From positions 45,165,967 to 45,229,966 of the forward strand of contig JALGQZ010000009.1 of the NCBI GenBank assembly GCA_023105745.1: a stretch of DNA of 64,000 nt, written 5' to 3'. The stretch is from Austropuccinia psidii (lineage: Eukaryota > Basidiomycota > Pucciniomycetes > Pucciniales > Sphaerophragmiaceae). The position numbers were made by a program, and so were the translations under genes. The notes under the pieces were generated by a model, which saw only the letters and a list, made by a program, of their open reading frames with translations, did not search any database and was not told the DNA's origin. Positions within the stretch are counted from its first letter, which is position 1. Every line of letters starts with the position of its first letter. Of the stretch, positions 21,396-35,000 are shown one piece after another.

Positions 21396-21972
21396 TCCTT
21401 CTTCAGAGGGTGGGCCAAGCTTCCAGCTTCAATGACTTTTGGCAATTGAGATGGCCCCAAGACATCCAAAGGTCCTAAGTCGTTTTATTCTTGGAGGACT
21501 ATTGCGCCAAAGAACATGTGGGCTGTTGTTGTGACGCAAGGGAGTTGGAATAATATTACACAGAAAGGTGGAGGTTTTGACTGCCTCTTCCCAATAAGAA
21601 TGGGGTAGATTAGACCCAAGAGGCACCTAGCTTTGTCTAAGATTATTCAATTACTTTGTTCAGCGAATCCATTGTGTTGATGAGTTTCAGCAGGAGAGAA
21701 AACGTGTAAGAATCCTTCCTCATTGGACAATTTGGAAAAGCATTGATTTAGGAATTCACCGCCTCAATCAGAGACAAGCTTCTTCAATTTTCTGTTGTGA
21801 AGATTTTCCATTGCCGATTTAGCAATAAGAAATTGCTCAAAGGGATCTGATTAATTTTTGAGGAACTTGACTATTTTGAATGAAGTACCTTGATCCACAA
21901 TCGTGAGGAAATATCAAAAGCCCAAGACAGAGATACAAGAAATAGGTTGAACAAGATCGATATGCACACAAT
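21396..21972 (-). pseudogene. Copia-B integrase core, decayed
   Basis: The piece 21626-21429 reads LPHSYWEEAVKTSTFLCN, then IIPTPLRHNNSPHVLW and RLRTFGCLGAISI, the region after the integrase catalytic core. Upstream, minus strand near 21660-21705 reads FSPAETHQHNGFAE, which corresponds to the motif holding the catalytic Glu of the D,D-35-E triad. Between 21720 and 21972 no long frame remains, although the sequence occupies the place of the catalytic core. Several frame breaks make it inactive. Confidence 0.65.
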
Positions 21973-22389
21973 CTAAAGGAAGGCGTACTTGATAAAAGTG
22001 ACTGTGAAGGGAAGCAGGTGAGCTTTATTTATTGTACAGATCCTGCAGGGCAGTGAGCTAATCGGCAGACCCATGGATTGAAGGGGTCCATCTCCTGGGT
22101 GACCTAGATAATTGTGCCAAAGATTGTAACTCGTGGATGTGAGCAGTGAAGTTGGACTTGAGTAGTTGACAATGAGAAGGTTGTTTTTGATTGTTCCTTT
22201 AAATAGGGATTTGCTTTTGGAGTCAAGGCTGAAGGAGTCCCCTTTTCTGGTGATGGTAACTTTTTTGTGAAACAGTTCAAGGAGGATCACCAAGTTACAG
22301 TTTAACTTTGGAACATAAAGGAAGTTCTTCAACAACAGGGTTGATCCTTTGCATGATAGGCTAACTGTTCCCATCCCTTCAGCTACCAA
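21973..22389 (-). pseudogene. Copia-B GAG-pre-integrase domain
   Basis: Minus-strand stretch containing LLLKNFLYVPKLNCNLV, ITRKGDSFSLDSK and the diagnostic LWHNYLGHPGDGPL, followed by the zinc-finger remnant LPCRICTINKAHLLPF. The LWH-RLGH motif is the classic junction between protease and integrase in copia elements. The frame is broken upstream (stop near 22390) and downstream. Confidence 0.8.
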
Positions 22390-22530
22390 AGAGCTTTAGG
22401 AGTCTCCAGTGGAAATTCTTAATGGAGGGATATTGTTGAGAGTGAAAAGCAAAGCCTTTGAATTGAACATGTGATGTGTAGCACCACAGTCAACGATTAG
22501 ATTGATAACAGAGAAAGCATTGGAGTTGCG
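22390..22530 (-). pseudogene. Copia-B protease remnant
   Basis: On the minus strand around 22447-22500 the sequence reads VINLIVDCGATHHMFNSKAL, matching the copia protease active site D-S-G-A-T-x-H-M with Ser replaced by Cys. A stop follows before the pre-integrase segment. The change and the stop point to a dead copy. Confidence 0.7.
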
Positions 22531-23313
22531 AGTGATGAGAGCTGATGGCAGAATTTCGGAAGGGTATTGCCTTCGATTACTTCTTCTTTCCGGTCTTAAG
22601 TTTGGATTGTCGGAAAATCATTGTTCTTTAGAATGACTTGTGCAGTTTGGATTGTGCTTTCCATTTGCACAATAATGAGTGATTCTATAAGGATGAGCTG
22701 AATTTGCAAGGGCTGAGGAGGTGGGATTGTTTTTTTCTTCCTGGATGCAAAGATTATTGACAAAGTCTTGGACTTTGGTGAGGATTAAATCAGGCCTTTC
22801 AATGAGATCATCATTTAAGGTGAGAACTTCAACATAATGTTGGAGTGTTGGATCTCTAACATGTTTTTCTAGAATGGAAAACAAAAGAAGTTCAGCATCA
22901 AGTTCTAGCTTCATCTTCCTGCAGCTATTGATGTAGTCTTTCAGATTGCCGTGATAATTGGACCGAATACAGCCCATACAGACCCTTCCTTGATTTATGG
23001 CCCTTTTTTAAGCGTATTGATTGTTGATCTTTGTCCACAGTAAGTGAGCATTGTCTTTGGTTTCTTGGTTAATGACTTCAAGGAACACTACATGGCTAAG
23101 TCAAGACGCGATGAGGTTGATTGCCTCATTACTTTCTTTGGTGTATTTATTGAGACTTTTTGGAGTTGCTCCTGGAGTTAGTTATTTTTCACAAACGTCC
23201 AGGAGGTCCTTGAATCTCAAGTGAAACATCATTTGTAGGTTCCATTTGCTGTAATTGGTATTGTCCAAAACAGGGATATTGAGAGTGTCCTTGTCAGAGG
23301 TTCTTTCAGCCAT
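22531..23313 (-). pseudogene. Copia-B gag
   Basis: Starts with ATG at 23313 on the minus strand: MAERTSDKDTLNIPVLDN, then YSKWNLQMMFHLRFKDLLDV and a stop. Further on, 22977-22618 reads GCIRSNYHGNLKDYINS, LLLFSILEKHVRDPTLQHYV and ends with the knuckle-like CANGKHNPNCTSHSKEQ. The NYxxWK-xM--L pattern near the start and the Cys/His motif near the end are typical of copia gag (UBN2-like). Frames are broken in the middle (about 22980-23170). Confidence 0.75.
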
Positions 23314-23379
23314 TTGAATTTTTATCCTTGGTATCTACCGTTGTTTGTTTTAGGGCTGACCTAATCAAGACTGTAAATC

Positions 23380-23465
23380 TGTCAAAGAATGAGACTGAAC
23401 GCATGTGTTTTATTAACATAAATTAAAGTAGTTTAAGATGACAAAGAATGATCAAATACCTGGTC
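23380..23465 (-). repeat. Copia-B 5' LTR, internal-side piece
   Basis: Matches 8727-8812 of the copia 3' LTR and is cut by element C. The remainder continues at 56225. The five bases before element C are tggtc, compared with tgaac after it, so the duplication is only 3 of 5 matched. Confidence 0.85.
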
Positions 23466-25444
23466 TGTGAACTTTTGAGATATGACCACATACCCAAAAA
23501 GGTCACAAGAAATATTTAAAACAATTATACATTAAAAATAATTACCTGAAAACTACAAAAATGCAATAAATTGGCATAAAACTTGGTTTAACTTAAAACC
23601 AAATGAGAAAACATGTAAAAAACTATACCATTGGATTCCCCATGGTAAAATACACATATACCATTTTTATGGCATATCTGCAAAGTCAATATTTAATGAG
23701 TTATAAGTAATAATACCTCATAAAAAACACAAATACTTATTTATTTCAAAGGCCAATGAGACAACATGTGAAATAAATGATACAATTGGATTCTCCATAA
23801 AATCCCACATATAAAAAAATTAAGAAGCTAAGCTCCAAAGTCAATACTTAAGGAACTAAGCTAAATATATGCAGTTTTTTGGTCAACGCATATATTCAAG
23901 GATTTTAGCTAATATCTTTTAAAATATGCATGATAAAAAGATGAACCAAAAATAAGTTCATCACGTGATCACTGTAGAAATACAGAAATGAAGTTTATTT
24001 CACAAGTTATAAACAAGGTTAAAAACTGTATGGGATTAATGACTAAAATCAACAGAGCTGTTGACAGCTTTGTTGTGAAAGTGGTCCAAACTTATAAAAA
24101 AGTACACAGTTTGATTCTCCTAGTTCATTCGTGAAAAATGATGTATTTTTTATTATAATATTCAAGGTATAACCCCTTTAAATAATAGTTTGAAGTTTAA
24201 AATATTAAATTTGAACAGAAAAGATGAGTTACAAGAAAAATCATCAAAAATAGAGTTCTGATTATGTAATTAAATGCTCTTGGCATCAAAATGAGGTTAT
24301 GCCAAGCTATTATAATTAACTCTATGAATTGCTTTAGCGTGTAAATCTTAAAAGTTATTAAGGATCAAAGTTTGAGCTTAATTTGATCATTTATGATCAC
24401 TCACTGTAAGTTTAAATTAAGTTTAACAGTCATATGAATGATACAATTAGTGAATACTGTTAGTTTATGATTAAAACTAATAAAATCCACGAAATTTGGG
24501 TTCTTCCAAGCCTTGACGTCATCAAAGTTAGAGTTATAGTGATAACTCTAAATAATTGGGTAATAATGAGATAAGATGGTTTGATCATGATGTAATCATC
24601 ACCAAACCCTAAAGTATTGATCAATTCCAGTGGATATGATCAGTTCACGTCTACTAGAAGCCTTTTTGACTCTAGGAGGGAGGTATTTACTATAAATAGA
24701 GCTCTTTTTACTTTGTTTTCCCCTTAGACGCTTACAAAACATTAAATCATTAAATAAAAAGGTAATTTCTTTATTCTTTATATATAAAAATTTTATACTA
24801 TTAAAGAACAAAGATCATATTATAATAATCTTCATCTTTGACGTGATTATTACAATCATTTAATTGTTTTGTTTGAATTTCTCTCAAAAACTTCAATTCC
24901 ATGTAAAACCAAGAAAATTTGTAATTTCTCTTAAACTTTATTGTAACTACAATTTAAATAAGTTGTATTTACATTTCTAGGCATATATGTACTCAAAATT
25001 ATTATATTAAGCATTAAAAGTAGGTTGTTTCTCTTATTATAATCATTTTCCTCTATTATTAATTTTTAATAATTTCATAATTGATATAAATAGTATTTAT
25101 ATTAATTTATAACTTTAATATTGGTAATATTATTGTTATTAATTGTTTTTTATTAATAAAAAATAATTTTTTACGCCTTTATCATTTGTTGGTAACAATA
25201 ATAAAGTGCTTTTAAATATATTAATTATCTTATATTAATATATTTATTTTATATATATAATCTTTATAATATAAATTCTATTATTATATTTATTTAGTAA
25301 TATAATTATTTTATGCCATAATTATAATAATTCTTTATTATTATAATTATTTTTATCATATTTATTTCATTTATAAGGACATTCATAGTACAATGAGTAA
25401 AATATTAGTAATTTTTACTTATTGTTTCATAGTCAGACCTTACA
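23466..25444 (+). repeat. Element C 5' LTR (1979 bp)
   Basis: Starts TGTGAACTTTTGAGATATGA, ends TCAGACCTTACA, and is followed by the PBS. It matches the D LTRs over its length with scattered differences. A TATA box lies at 24691. The segment 25080-25380 is almost purely A/T. No gene is present. Confidence 0.9.
24691..24698 (+). promoter_or_regulatory. Element C LTR TATA box
   Basis: tataaata in tttactataaatagagctc. It is conserved in the C 3' LTR (55486) and on the minus strand in both D LTRs (for example 39287-39295). Confidence 0.5.
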
Positions 25445-25446
25445 TT

Positions 25447-25464
25447 TGGGGGCCTGGCCGTGAT
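25447..25464 (+). promoter_or_regulatory. Element C primer-binding site
   Basis: TGGGGGCCTGGCCGTGAT, identical to the D site, two bases after the LTR end. Confidence 0.75.
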
Positions 25465-25896
25465 ATTTACTCTAAAAGACCTTTGAAAAGATTTTAATTG
25501 GGTTTATCCAATAATAACTTATAATTATAATTATAAAACTATATAATAATTTTATATTTATAGATTTTAAAAGCCATTGAGGCATTTGGAAAGCAATTGT
25601 ACTGTCTTACACATGGTTTTTTCGCATCCTTAGACTTGCAAAAACTTTCTTTGAGTGACTCTAGTGATTAAAAAAGGTATTTTATAAATTAATTTTATAA
25701 AAAAATCATATCCATTTTTATTTTATTCTTTAAAAATAAAAATATTAAAAACGAATGATTTTTTTTTTTTTTTTCATTTCTTTAACTATTTTCACTTTTC
25801 AAAAGATATAAAAGCAATTTTTACGTGGAAAATTGCCATATCTTACCAAAAAAAACACTTTTATATAAAATACTTATATTTCTTTGTATTTGTTAT
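25465..25896 (+). other. Element C untranslated leader
   Basis: AT-rich leader homologous to 38032-38518 of D, including the shared stretch ctttgagtgactctagtgat and a 17-base T run near 25758. No coding frame. Confidence 0.6.
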
Positions 25897-26673
25897 TGTT
25901 TGAAGACAATCCAACGGAGGACAACCAAACCGCTGTTGAAATATTGGTGGAAGAAACTTGCCAAAGTTCTCCAACAAAAATAATCACTAAGAAAAAGAAA
26001 GCCAAGAAATTGGACTTTCCAGGACCCACTATTCAGGACTCTGAAGGTGTTTACCTCATTTAGAAATTGCCATAAGAAGAATTCCTGTTCTGAAATCTAG
26101 TTATTTCTCATTTTTCTTAAAATATGACTACCAGAAGAGGCTCCCAATACTTGATCCAATCAGATGGAGCTGGACTCAGAGGTAGAATTGATTCCTCAAA
26201 AGGGAAAAGGAAGGGCAATATCCCCAGTGGAACAGAATGCACACAAGGAAGTGCCTTATCCCAAAGGCAAGTCCCAGCAATGCCCACGATATCTGAACCA
26301 GAATTGGAACTAAGTATGAGTAACTCAAACAGGTACAAATCACATTCAGAGGGCTCAAATAGACATCTACATGAGCCAGTACAAGCAGTATTACACAGTG
26401 CACAAGGACAAAGATTGGGAAATGTTTCCTCAAATACACCAAGGAGTGATGAACTCCTGGCACATCCTGAAAAAGTTCCTCAAAGAGGAGGAAATAGTGA
26501 GATACTCCAATGGATGGAATCCACTATCATCCAAACCTCAAACCAAAAAGATCAAGAAGTACCATGCCAAAAAGAAGGAGGCAACCAAGGAAGAAGCCCC
26601 AAGCCAACCACTTCCCCAAGAAGGGAAGAAGAACAAGAAAAAGAATTGGAGAAAACCATATTCCCCAAGCTAG
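25897..26673 (+). pseudogene. Element C ORF1 remnant (leader exon plus +1-frame protein)
   Basis: The leader exon at 25897-26046 has exactly the length of the D exon (150 bases) and encodes [14 protein letters not shown] sequence, but the acceptor AG before it is lost. Downstream exons would be 26138-26266 and 26333 onward, with the same GC donor (CCAAAG|GCAAGT) and acceptor (caaacag) as D. The last part reads [32 protein letters not shown] and NGWNPLSSK, then stops at 26673 where D continues [11 protein letters not shown] (TAC became TAG). An early TGA also lies in exon 2. It is a dead copy that supports the exon structure. Confidence 0.5.
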
Positions 26674-28832
26674 AGGATCCCCAAAATCCAAAAAGATGCC
26701 ATGAACAATGTATTCAACATGGCCAGAACTTTGATTGAATTCAAGGACAAAGAGGATAAAAGAATGAGACAACCCCATTTCCCAAAGAAATAACCTTGTC
26801 TCCTGATGTTGTAAATACTTTAACAGACCTTAGAAATAGTATTTTACCTCTTAAAGACATTAGAAATAGTTTATTATCTTTCCAAGAAATAAATAATAGC
26901 TTATCATCTTTAACAAAGCTTGTTGTACAAAATAAAAAAGAAATTGATGACATAAAATTTATGATTGAAAATAAGAAACCAAAAGTAGTAATTGATAATA
27001 CTCAGAAATTAATACAAGGACAACAAGGGTTGTACAAATAGATAAGTGATATCAAAGAAAAAACTTTGACAATCAATTATGACTTGAGTATGAATAATCT
27101 TACAGAAAAATTAAACAAATTGAGCATTTCTGTAGAAACATTTGAAGAAAAGATTTCATCACACCAAAAATTACTTTTGGACTATGTGGAAAAGAGTGAT
27201 GAAGCAAGAATGCATCTGAAAGATGACATTCACAGTGAAATAAGGCTTATTACTGAAAAAATGGATAAAATTAATGAGGCTAACTCAAACATGCCAAAGT
27301 TATCAACACCATTTTCTCACATAAGAAGCCCTGTTGAACCAAAAGAGGAATTAACAAACCCATTCATAACAGATTTGAGTTACCAAGACAATAACCAAGT
27401 CTTAATGAAGGAAGTACCTCAATTGAAAGAATGGCCAACATTCACAGGAGAAGGTGAATATGACCACATGTCATTTATAAAAACAATTGACATGCTACAA
27501 GAAGATTAAGCCATACCAGATGAATTGATCACTGCAAGATTACATTCATTATTTGAAAAATCTGCAAAAACATGGTATTATGGCATAAGGCAAACAAATG
27601 GCAAAAATACCTGGTCTTGGTGGAAACAAGAAATAATCACCAAGTGGGCTAATGATGCCTGGAGGTACAAGATAGAAAATGCATTTGAAAATTCTTTCTT
27701 TGACCCAGACAAAGACAAGCCTTTAGATCGGTTCTTAAAACAAGTTGAAAGACTTAATGCATTTTACCCAGAAATGTCACAGAAAATGGTGCACATAAAA
27801 ATACTTAAAAAATGTGGAGGAGAGCTAGAACATGCCCTGAGGAGCAGGTGTATAGAACCATGCTCCACAGAAGAGTATATCAATGTACTAGAAGACATAG
27901 TAACAAGAACAAAAATTGGCAGAACTTGGAAGAAATTGGACATTAAAAGCCCAAATAAACCATTTATCAAGAAAGATAAATCAAAAGAATCCTTCAAACC
28001 CAATACATCCAACAATAATGAGCAAAGAAAATGCCATAAATGTGGAGGTATTGGACATTTAGCCAATAATTGCCTCAAAAAGGCAATGATTAATGAGACT
28101 GTGGAAACAGAAAACCACAATGACAAAGAGGAGGAATCTGACTCTGAAAAAGCAACAGAAGAGTCAGAAAGTTATGAAAGTGATGAAATTAATATAATTA
28201 ATGCACAAATTAATAATATTGATATAATTTATGAAGTACTGGATGTCAACTCAAACTTACCACAAGTTGGGACATCTGACACAAAGCTGACAAATATACA
28301 AGATGCCAAGGTGTGCAGAACCAAACCTGTAAAACGAATGGGATATACAGCTGGAAAATCAAGTATAAGTATTTTTATGGTTGATAACCAAGAAGGAAAA
28401 ATAAGCTTAGATACAGGAGCATATTGCACCTGTGTTGGTAAATGTTATTTAAGAACCATTGTCTCAGACTGGCAAGAAAAACTTATACCAATTCAAGGTG
28501 TCAAATTTAGTAGTGCAAGTGAGAGCATGAAGCCCCTGGGAATAATTGATTTAACACTAATTTTTCCTCACCCTTCACAATGTGTCAGAATTAAATTAGG
28601 GTTTGCAGTAATGTACAACTGTACTAGTAATAACTTCATACTTGGAAATGACTACTTATCAATTTATGGTATAGATATCTCTAACCAAAAAGACAGATAT
28701 TTTACAATAGGGGATAACAAAAGACAAACGTTTGGCTTCTCAAATAACAAAATACAAATCACAGTTATTAAGAATGAGGAGAAAAGTCTAGAAAAGGACC
28801 TTTTTATATCTGAAAAGCTTAAAGAGGCATAA
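26124..28832 (+). pseudogene. Element C gag and protease, with stops
   Basis: Gag-Pol frame starting MTTRRGSQYLIQSDGAG. Open pieces: 26124-26738, 26796-27041, 27066-27509 and 27525-28832. The stop at 27509 is a changed Tyr codon (D reads QEDYAIPDE). The last piece holds the capsid block [18 protein letters not shown], zinc knuckle [14 protein letters not shown] (about 28033-28075) and protease [11 protein letters not shown] (about 28410), ending before the RT linker. Four or more nonsense or frame changes make it non-functional. Confidence 0.85.
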
Positions 28833-28856
28833 TTCAATGAATAATTAACAGAAAAA

Positions 28857-29863
28857 ATGAAAGAAGAATTGATTGACCTCTTATTTAAGTACAAAAATGC
28901 CTTTGCAACTGACAAGGAGCCATTAGGTGCCATAATTGGGCATGAGGTGGATATAATTCTTAATGTGGAAAAGCCTTACCCACCTTTACAAAGGAGACCA
29001 GCTTACCCAGCTAGTCCAAGGGCTAGAGAAGCCTTGGAGGCACACATTAAAGAATCAATGGACCTTGAAGTATTAAGAAAGGTAGGACATAATGAACAGG
29101 TAGAGGTCACTACACCTGTCATTATAACTTGGCATAATGGAAAGTCAAGGATGGTAGGAGACTTCAGATCCCTCAACACCCATACCATTCCAGACAGATA
29201 CCCAATACCCAGAATCCATGAGACATTGACACAATTGTCACAAGCTAAGTTCATTACAGCCATGGATGCCTTAAAGGGTTTTCATCAAAATGTATTAAAA
29301 GACAATGCCAAGAAACTACTAGGGATAATAGTCCACTGTGGAATTTTTGAATACTTAAGAATGCCATTTGGCATAATAAAGGCACCTTCCCATTATCAAA
29401 GGATGATTAACACCATATTTCCTGAAGAATTGTCAGAAGGATGGTTAATCATCTATATTGATGATATCATAGTTTGCTCAGAAACTTGAGAAAATCACCT
29501 CACAAGACTAGAAAGGGTACTACAAAAAATAGTGCAAGTGAATATGAAAATTTCCTTGAAAAAGTGTCATTTTGCATATAGTGAAATAAAAGCACTAGGA
29601 CATGTTGTATCTGGACTTAGTCTAGGCATAGACAAGAGTAAAGTAGCAGCAGTACTACTTAAGCCAATGCCTCAAACCAAAAAAGAAATGCAATCACTTC
29701 TAGCATTGTCTGGTTACTATAGACAGCATATAAAGGACTTTGCAAAAATTGCTAAATCCTTGTATAAGCTATGTGACCAACAAACAGTCTATGAAATGAC
29801 AGAAGAAAGAGTCAAGGCATATGAAGAATTAAAAAATTCCTTGACAAATGCCCCATTTCTTCT
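28857..29863 (+). pseudogene. Element C reverse transcriptase, up to the D insertion
   Basis: Open pieces 28857-29489 and 29532-29863. Landmarks are [54 protein letters not shown] and [15 protein letters not shown], with catalytic YIDD near 29455. A TGA follows SET at 29487 (D has TGG), then [20 protein letters not shown] and the thumb region [18 protein letters not shown]. The frame continues beyond D at 40571. In D the corresponding enzyme is intact. Confidence 0.85.
29859..29863. other. Element D target-site duplication, left (CTTCT)
   Basis: cttct directly before the D terminus; the exact copy is at 40566-40570. The join restores the element C reading [12 protein letters not shown]. Confidence 0.95.
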
Positions 29864-31890
29864 TGTAAGGTTTGACTATGAAACAATAAGTAAAAAATTA
29901 CTAATTTATTACTTATTGTACTCTGAATGTCCTTATAATTAAAGTAAATAAGATTAAAATAATAATAATAATAAAGAAATATTATTATTATGGCGTAAAA
30001 ATATTATATTATTAAATAAATATAATAATATAAATTAATATTATATGAAATTATAATATTATAAATAATATATTAATATAAAATAATTAATATATTATAA
30101 AGCTCTTTATTATTGTTACCAACAAATAATAAAGGCGTAAAAAACTGTTTTTTATAAATAAAAAACAATTAATAACAATAATATTACTAAGATTAAAGTT
30201 ATATATTAATATAAATACTATTTATATTAATTAAGAATTATTAAGAGTAATAATAAGAGAGAAATTATTATAATAAGATGAAATAACCTACTTTTAACAC
30301 TTAAAATAATAATTTTGAGATATTTTACGCCAAAAGAATATAATACAATTTTTTCAAATTGTATTTACAATAAAAAATAAAGAAAATTACTAAATTTCTT
30401 GATTTTACGTGGAAATGAGTTTTTAGAGAGATTTTTAACAAAAACAATTAAATAAATGATTTAATCACGTCAAAATAGATGATTATAGCAAGGTGGTCTT
30501 TGGTCTTTAATAATATAACAGTTTTATATATAAAGAATAAAGAAATTACCTTTGATTTAATTGATTTAATGTTTTTGATGCGTCTGAGGGGAAAACAGAG
30601 TAAAAAGAGCTCTATTTATAGTAAATACCTCCCTCCTAGAGTCCAACAGGCTTCTAGTAGACGTGTACTGATCATATCCACTGGAATTGATCAATATTTT
30701 AAGGTTTGAGGGTGATTACATCATGATCAAACCATATTACATCATTATTACACCATATTTTAGAGTTATCACTATAACTCTAAGTGTGATGACATCAGAG
30801 GCTTGGCAGAACCCCAAATTTCGTGGATTTTATTAGTTTTAATCATAAACTAATAGTATTCACCAATTTTATCACTATTAAGACTGTTAAACTTAATTTA
30901 AGGTTACAGTATGTGATCATAACAGCTCAATTTAAGCTCAAGCTTTGATCCTCAATAACTTTTAAGGTTTTCACGCTACAGCAATTCAGAGAGTGAATTC
31001 TGATAGCCTGACATAACCTTATTATGCTGCCAAGAGCTTTTCATTACATCATCAAAACTCTAATTTTGATGATTTTTCTTGTAACTCATCTTTTCTGTCG
31101 AAATTCAATATTTTAAACTTCAAACCTTGATTTCAGGGGGTTATACCCTGAATTTAATAATAAAAATTACATCATTCTTCACGAATGAACTAGGAGAATC
31201 TAACTGTGTACTTTTTTCTAAGTTTGGAACACTTTCACAACAAAGTGGTCAACAGCTCTGTTGATTTTTATCAATAATTCATCATAGGTTTTAACCTTGT
31301 TTATAATTTGTAAAATAAAGTTCATATCTGTGTTCTTACAGTAATTACGTGGTAACTTTATTTTTGGTTCATCATTCTATCATGTATAGTTTAGAAGATA
31401 TTAGCTATGATCCTTGAATATATGCATTGACCAAAAAAGTGCATATATTCAGGATAATTCCTTAAGTATTAACATTGGAAATTAGCTTATTAATTGTTTT
31501 ATATGTGGACTTCTGTGGGGAATCCACAGGTACATTTTATTTCACATGTTGTTTCATTAGTTTCTGAGATAAATAAGTTTTTATGGTTTTTATAAGGTAT
31601 TGTACCTTATAATTTCTTAAATATTGGCTTTACAGATATGCCATAAGAATGGTATATGTGTATTTTTCCATGGGGAATCCAATGGTATAATTTATTTCAC
31701 ATGTTCATTCATTGGGTTTTAAGTTAAACCAATTTTAGTACCAATTTATGGTATTTTTTGTATATTTGAGTAATTATTTTTAGTGTATAATTATTCTAAT
31801 TAATTTTAATATAATTATATTAAAGGTATAATTATTCTGAGTATTTTTTGTGACCTTATTGGGTATGTGGTCATATCTCAAAGGCTCACA
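29864..31890 (-). repeat. Element D 3' LTR (2027 bp)
   Basis: Minus strand starts TGTGAGCCTTTGAGATATGA (31890) and ends AACCTTACA (29864). Almost identical to 38539-40565. Contains the TATA box (near 30614) and AT-rich stretches; no gene. Confidence 0.95.
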
Positions 31891-31912
31891 TTCCCTACCA
31901 CCAAAAAAGATT
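31891..31912 (-). promoter_or_regulatory. Element D polypurine tract
   Basis: Minus strand ttttttggtggtagggaa adjoins the 3' LTR start. The same sequence precedes the element C 3' LTR. It contains T residues in the 5' half, so the effective purine run is short (gtagggaa). Confidence 0.55.
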
Positions 31913-32008
31913 GTACCACAATCTGATATATGTGATTAGGGTATCATCCACTGTCCTACCTCTTCAATAGACTTTTGTTAGTCTTGAAGCTCAATAATGC
32001 TTAACTTT

Positions 32009-35000
32009 TTATTTTTCAGGTTTTCTTTCATGTCTGAACCTTCTTAGTAATTTATCAGAATTTGTTATATCTTTCTCAAGTAGCCATTCATCTTCTTGAG
32101 TTGAATTTCTATACCTTACAAGGTATTCCCTTTCTTTTTTGTTTCTTGTCCTTCTTTCTTTAAGGACTTTTACTATTCTCTTTTCCTCTCCTTCCTCCAA
32201 GGGGGGAACTTCAAGTGGGGGTTTATTTCTTAGTGGAAATAATTCCTTGTCACTTGAACTGTAAGGTTTTATCAGACTTACAGGGAAAGTTGGGTGTTTG
32301 TTCATTAGTTCACCTGTGAGTTCTAATTGCACAGCATTGGGTCCATGAAGTGCTTTTATCATAAATGGTCCTGCAAAGGAATCTTTCAATTTCTTTGGGC
32401 CTTTTATGTTATTGAAATTAAGGGTTGATACTAAAACCAAGTCCCCTATTTTGAAGTCAGGTGGCTTATGACTTTTATCCCATCTTTCTTTTGCATATTT
32501 AAAAGAATCTTGCATGCATCTGTTTGCATGGTGTCTTGCTTTGTCAAGCATTATCTTGAAACTGCTTGCTGTTGGATGTATATCCACCAAGTCCTTTTTG
32601 AGGGTATCATAAGGAAGTCTTGGATTCCAACCTTTCTCTAGCATTGCTGGTGTTTTGCCAGTAGAAGAATGGATTGATGTCTTATATGCTAGTTCAAGTG
32701 CTGGTATTAGTGTACACCAATCATGGGTGAAACCATCAGAATCTTTGAATTCTAGCCCATAAGCACAGAATCTTCTGATCATATCCTCTAGGGTCTGTAT
32801 CATTCTTTCTGCTAGACCATCAGTTTGAGGATGATAAGCTGTTGAGAATGATAATTTTGTCCCAAACAAGTTATGGAGATTTGTCCATAATGCTGAAGTG
32901 AACTTTGGGTCTCTATCACTTATAATATTTTGGAATAAGCCTGTGTGGCTAATGACTTTATTCCATATCATTATGGCTGTATCCATAGCTGTGTCATCTT
33001 TATGACATGGTAACAACATGGGAGTTTTACTGTACCTGTCAACTAATACTAGGCATGCATTATAACTCCTGTCTCCTCCTGGAGGTAAAGCTGTTACCCA
33101 ATCCATATGAACTATTTCCCATGGGGATTTTGGTTCTTGGATTTGGATCATCATTCCAAATTTCTTTCCTGTGGCTCTGTTGGCTTTTTGGCATCTGTCA
33201 CAGGTTTGGCAGTACTCTGCAACATCTTTCTTCCAATTTGGCCACCAAGAGCAGGTTTTCACCCTCTCTAGTGTCCTATCTTCTGAGAGATGTCCAGATG
33301 CAACACTATCATGACACTCATGTAAAATAGTGTTTATTAGTGTTCTGTCTGTTAAGGCCATAACACATGTGTGTTTTGTTCTATGGTAAAGGATTCCATC
33401 AAGGAGGTGGAATCTTCCTTCATCATATGCTTTTTTCCATATTTCATCTAGTTTTGATGAAAGTGATGGATCTTTGCAGTCTTTCATTAGAAGTTGGCTT
33501 AAGATATGGCAATTTTTGTCTGTCTTATAGCTTTCTTTAACTTGGTTAAAGAATTCTGTGCTAATGTCTGTAACACATATTCCTTCTATATGGTGCTCTT
33601 CTTGTGGTACCCATGCTGGATTGTCAGGGGTATTTGCTAGAGCCCATCTGCTAAGACCATCTGCATTTTTATGAATATTTCCAGATTTATGAACAATAGT
33701 CATATTTCCCCTATATTCTTGGATAGCAATTTGCCATCTCAGCATATGTCTATTTGGAGTCTTCATATTTAATAGTGATTTCACAGCATTACAGTCTGTG
33801 ATTACATCAAATACTGTGCCATCCAAATAATAATGCAGCTTTTCTAAAGCCCACACTAGGCATAAGCATTCCATTTGGCTTGCTCCATACCTTGCTTCTG
33901 TTGGCTTTATCTGCCTTGAAATGAAACAAATTGGTCCTTCCACTGGTTTATCATTGATAATTTGTGTTTGGTGAAGTGCAGCACCTAGTCCTTCTCCACA
34001 AGCATCAATGTACAGTTTGAAAGGTAGTTTCCAATCTGGCATTAGAAGAAATGGGGCATTTGTTAAAGAATTTTTCAATTCTTCATATGCCTTGACTCTT
34101 TCTTCTGTCATCTCATAGACTGTTTGTTGGTCACATAGCTTATACAAGGATTTAGCAATCTTTGCAAAGTCCTTTATATGCTGTCTATAGTAACCAGCAA
34201 ATCCTAGAAATGATTGCATTTCTTTTTTAGTTTGAGGCATTGGTTTAAGTAGTACTGCTGCTACTTTATTTTTGTCTATGCCTAGACTAAGTCCAGATAC
34301 TACATGTCCTAGGGCTTTCAATTCACTATATGCAAAATGACACTTTTTCAATGAAACTTTCATATTTACTTGGACTATTTTCTGTAGTACCCTTTCTAGT
34401 CTTGTCAGGTGATTTTCCCAAGTTTCTGAGCAAACTATGATATCATCAATGTAGATTATTAACCATCCTTCTGATAATTCTTCAGGAAATATGGTATTCA
34501 TCATTCTTTGATAATGGGAAGGTGCATTTTTTATCCCAAATGGCATTCTTAAGTATTCAAAAATTCCACAATGGACTATTATTCTTAGTAATTTCTTGGC
34601 ATTGTCTGTTAAGACATTTTGATGAAAACCCTTAAGAGCACCCATAGCTGTGATGAACTTAGCTTGTGACAATTGGGTCAATGTCTCATGGATTCTGGGT
34701 ATTGGATATCTGTCTGGAATGGTATAGGTATTCAGGGCTCTGAAGTCTCCTACCATCCTTGATTTTCCATTATGCCAAGTTATAATGACAGGTGTAGTAA
34801 CTTCTACTTGCTCATTATGTCCAACCTTTCTTAATACTCCAAGGTCCATTAATTCTTTAATGTGCACCTCTAGGGCTTCTCTAGCTCTTGGACTGGCTGG
34901 ATAAGCAGGTCTTCTTAATAAAGGTGGGTAAGGTTTTTCTACATTAAGAATTATATCCACTTCATGTCCAATTATGGCACCTAGTGGCTCTTTGTCAGTT

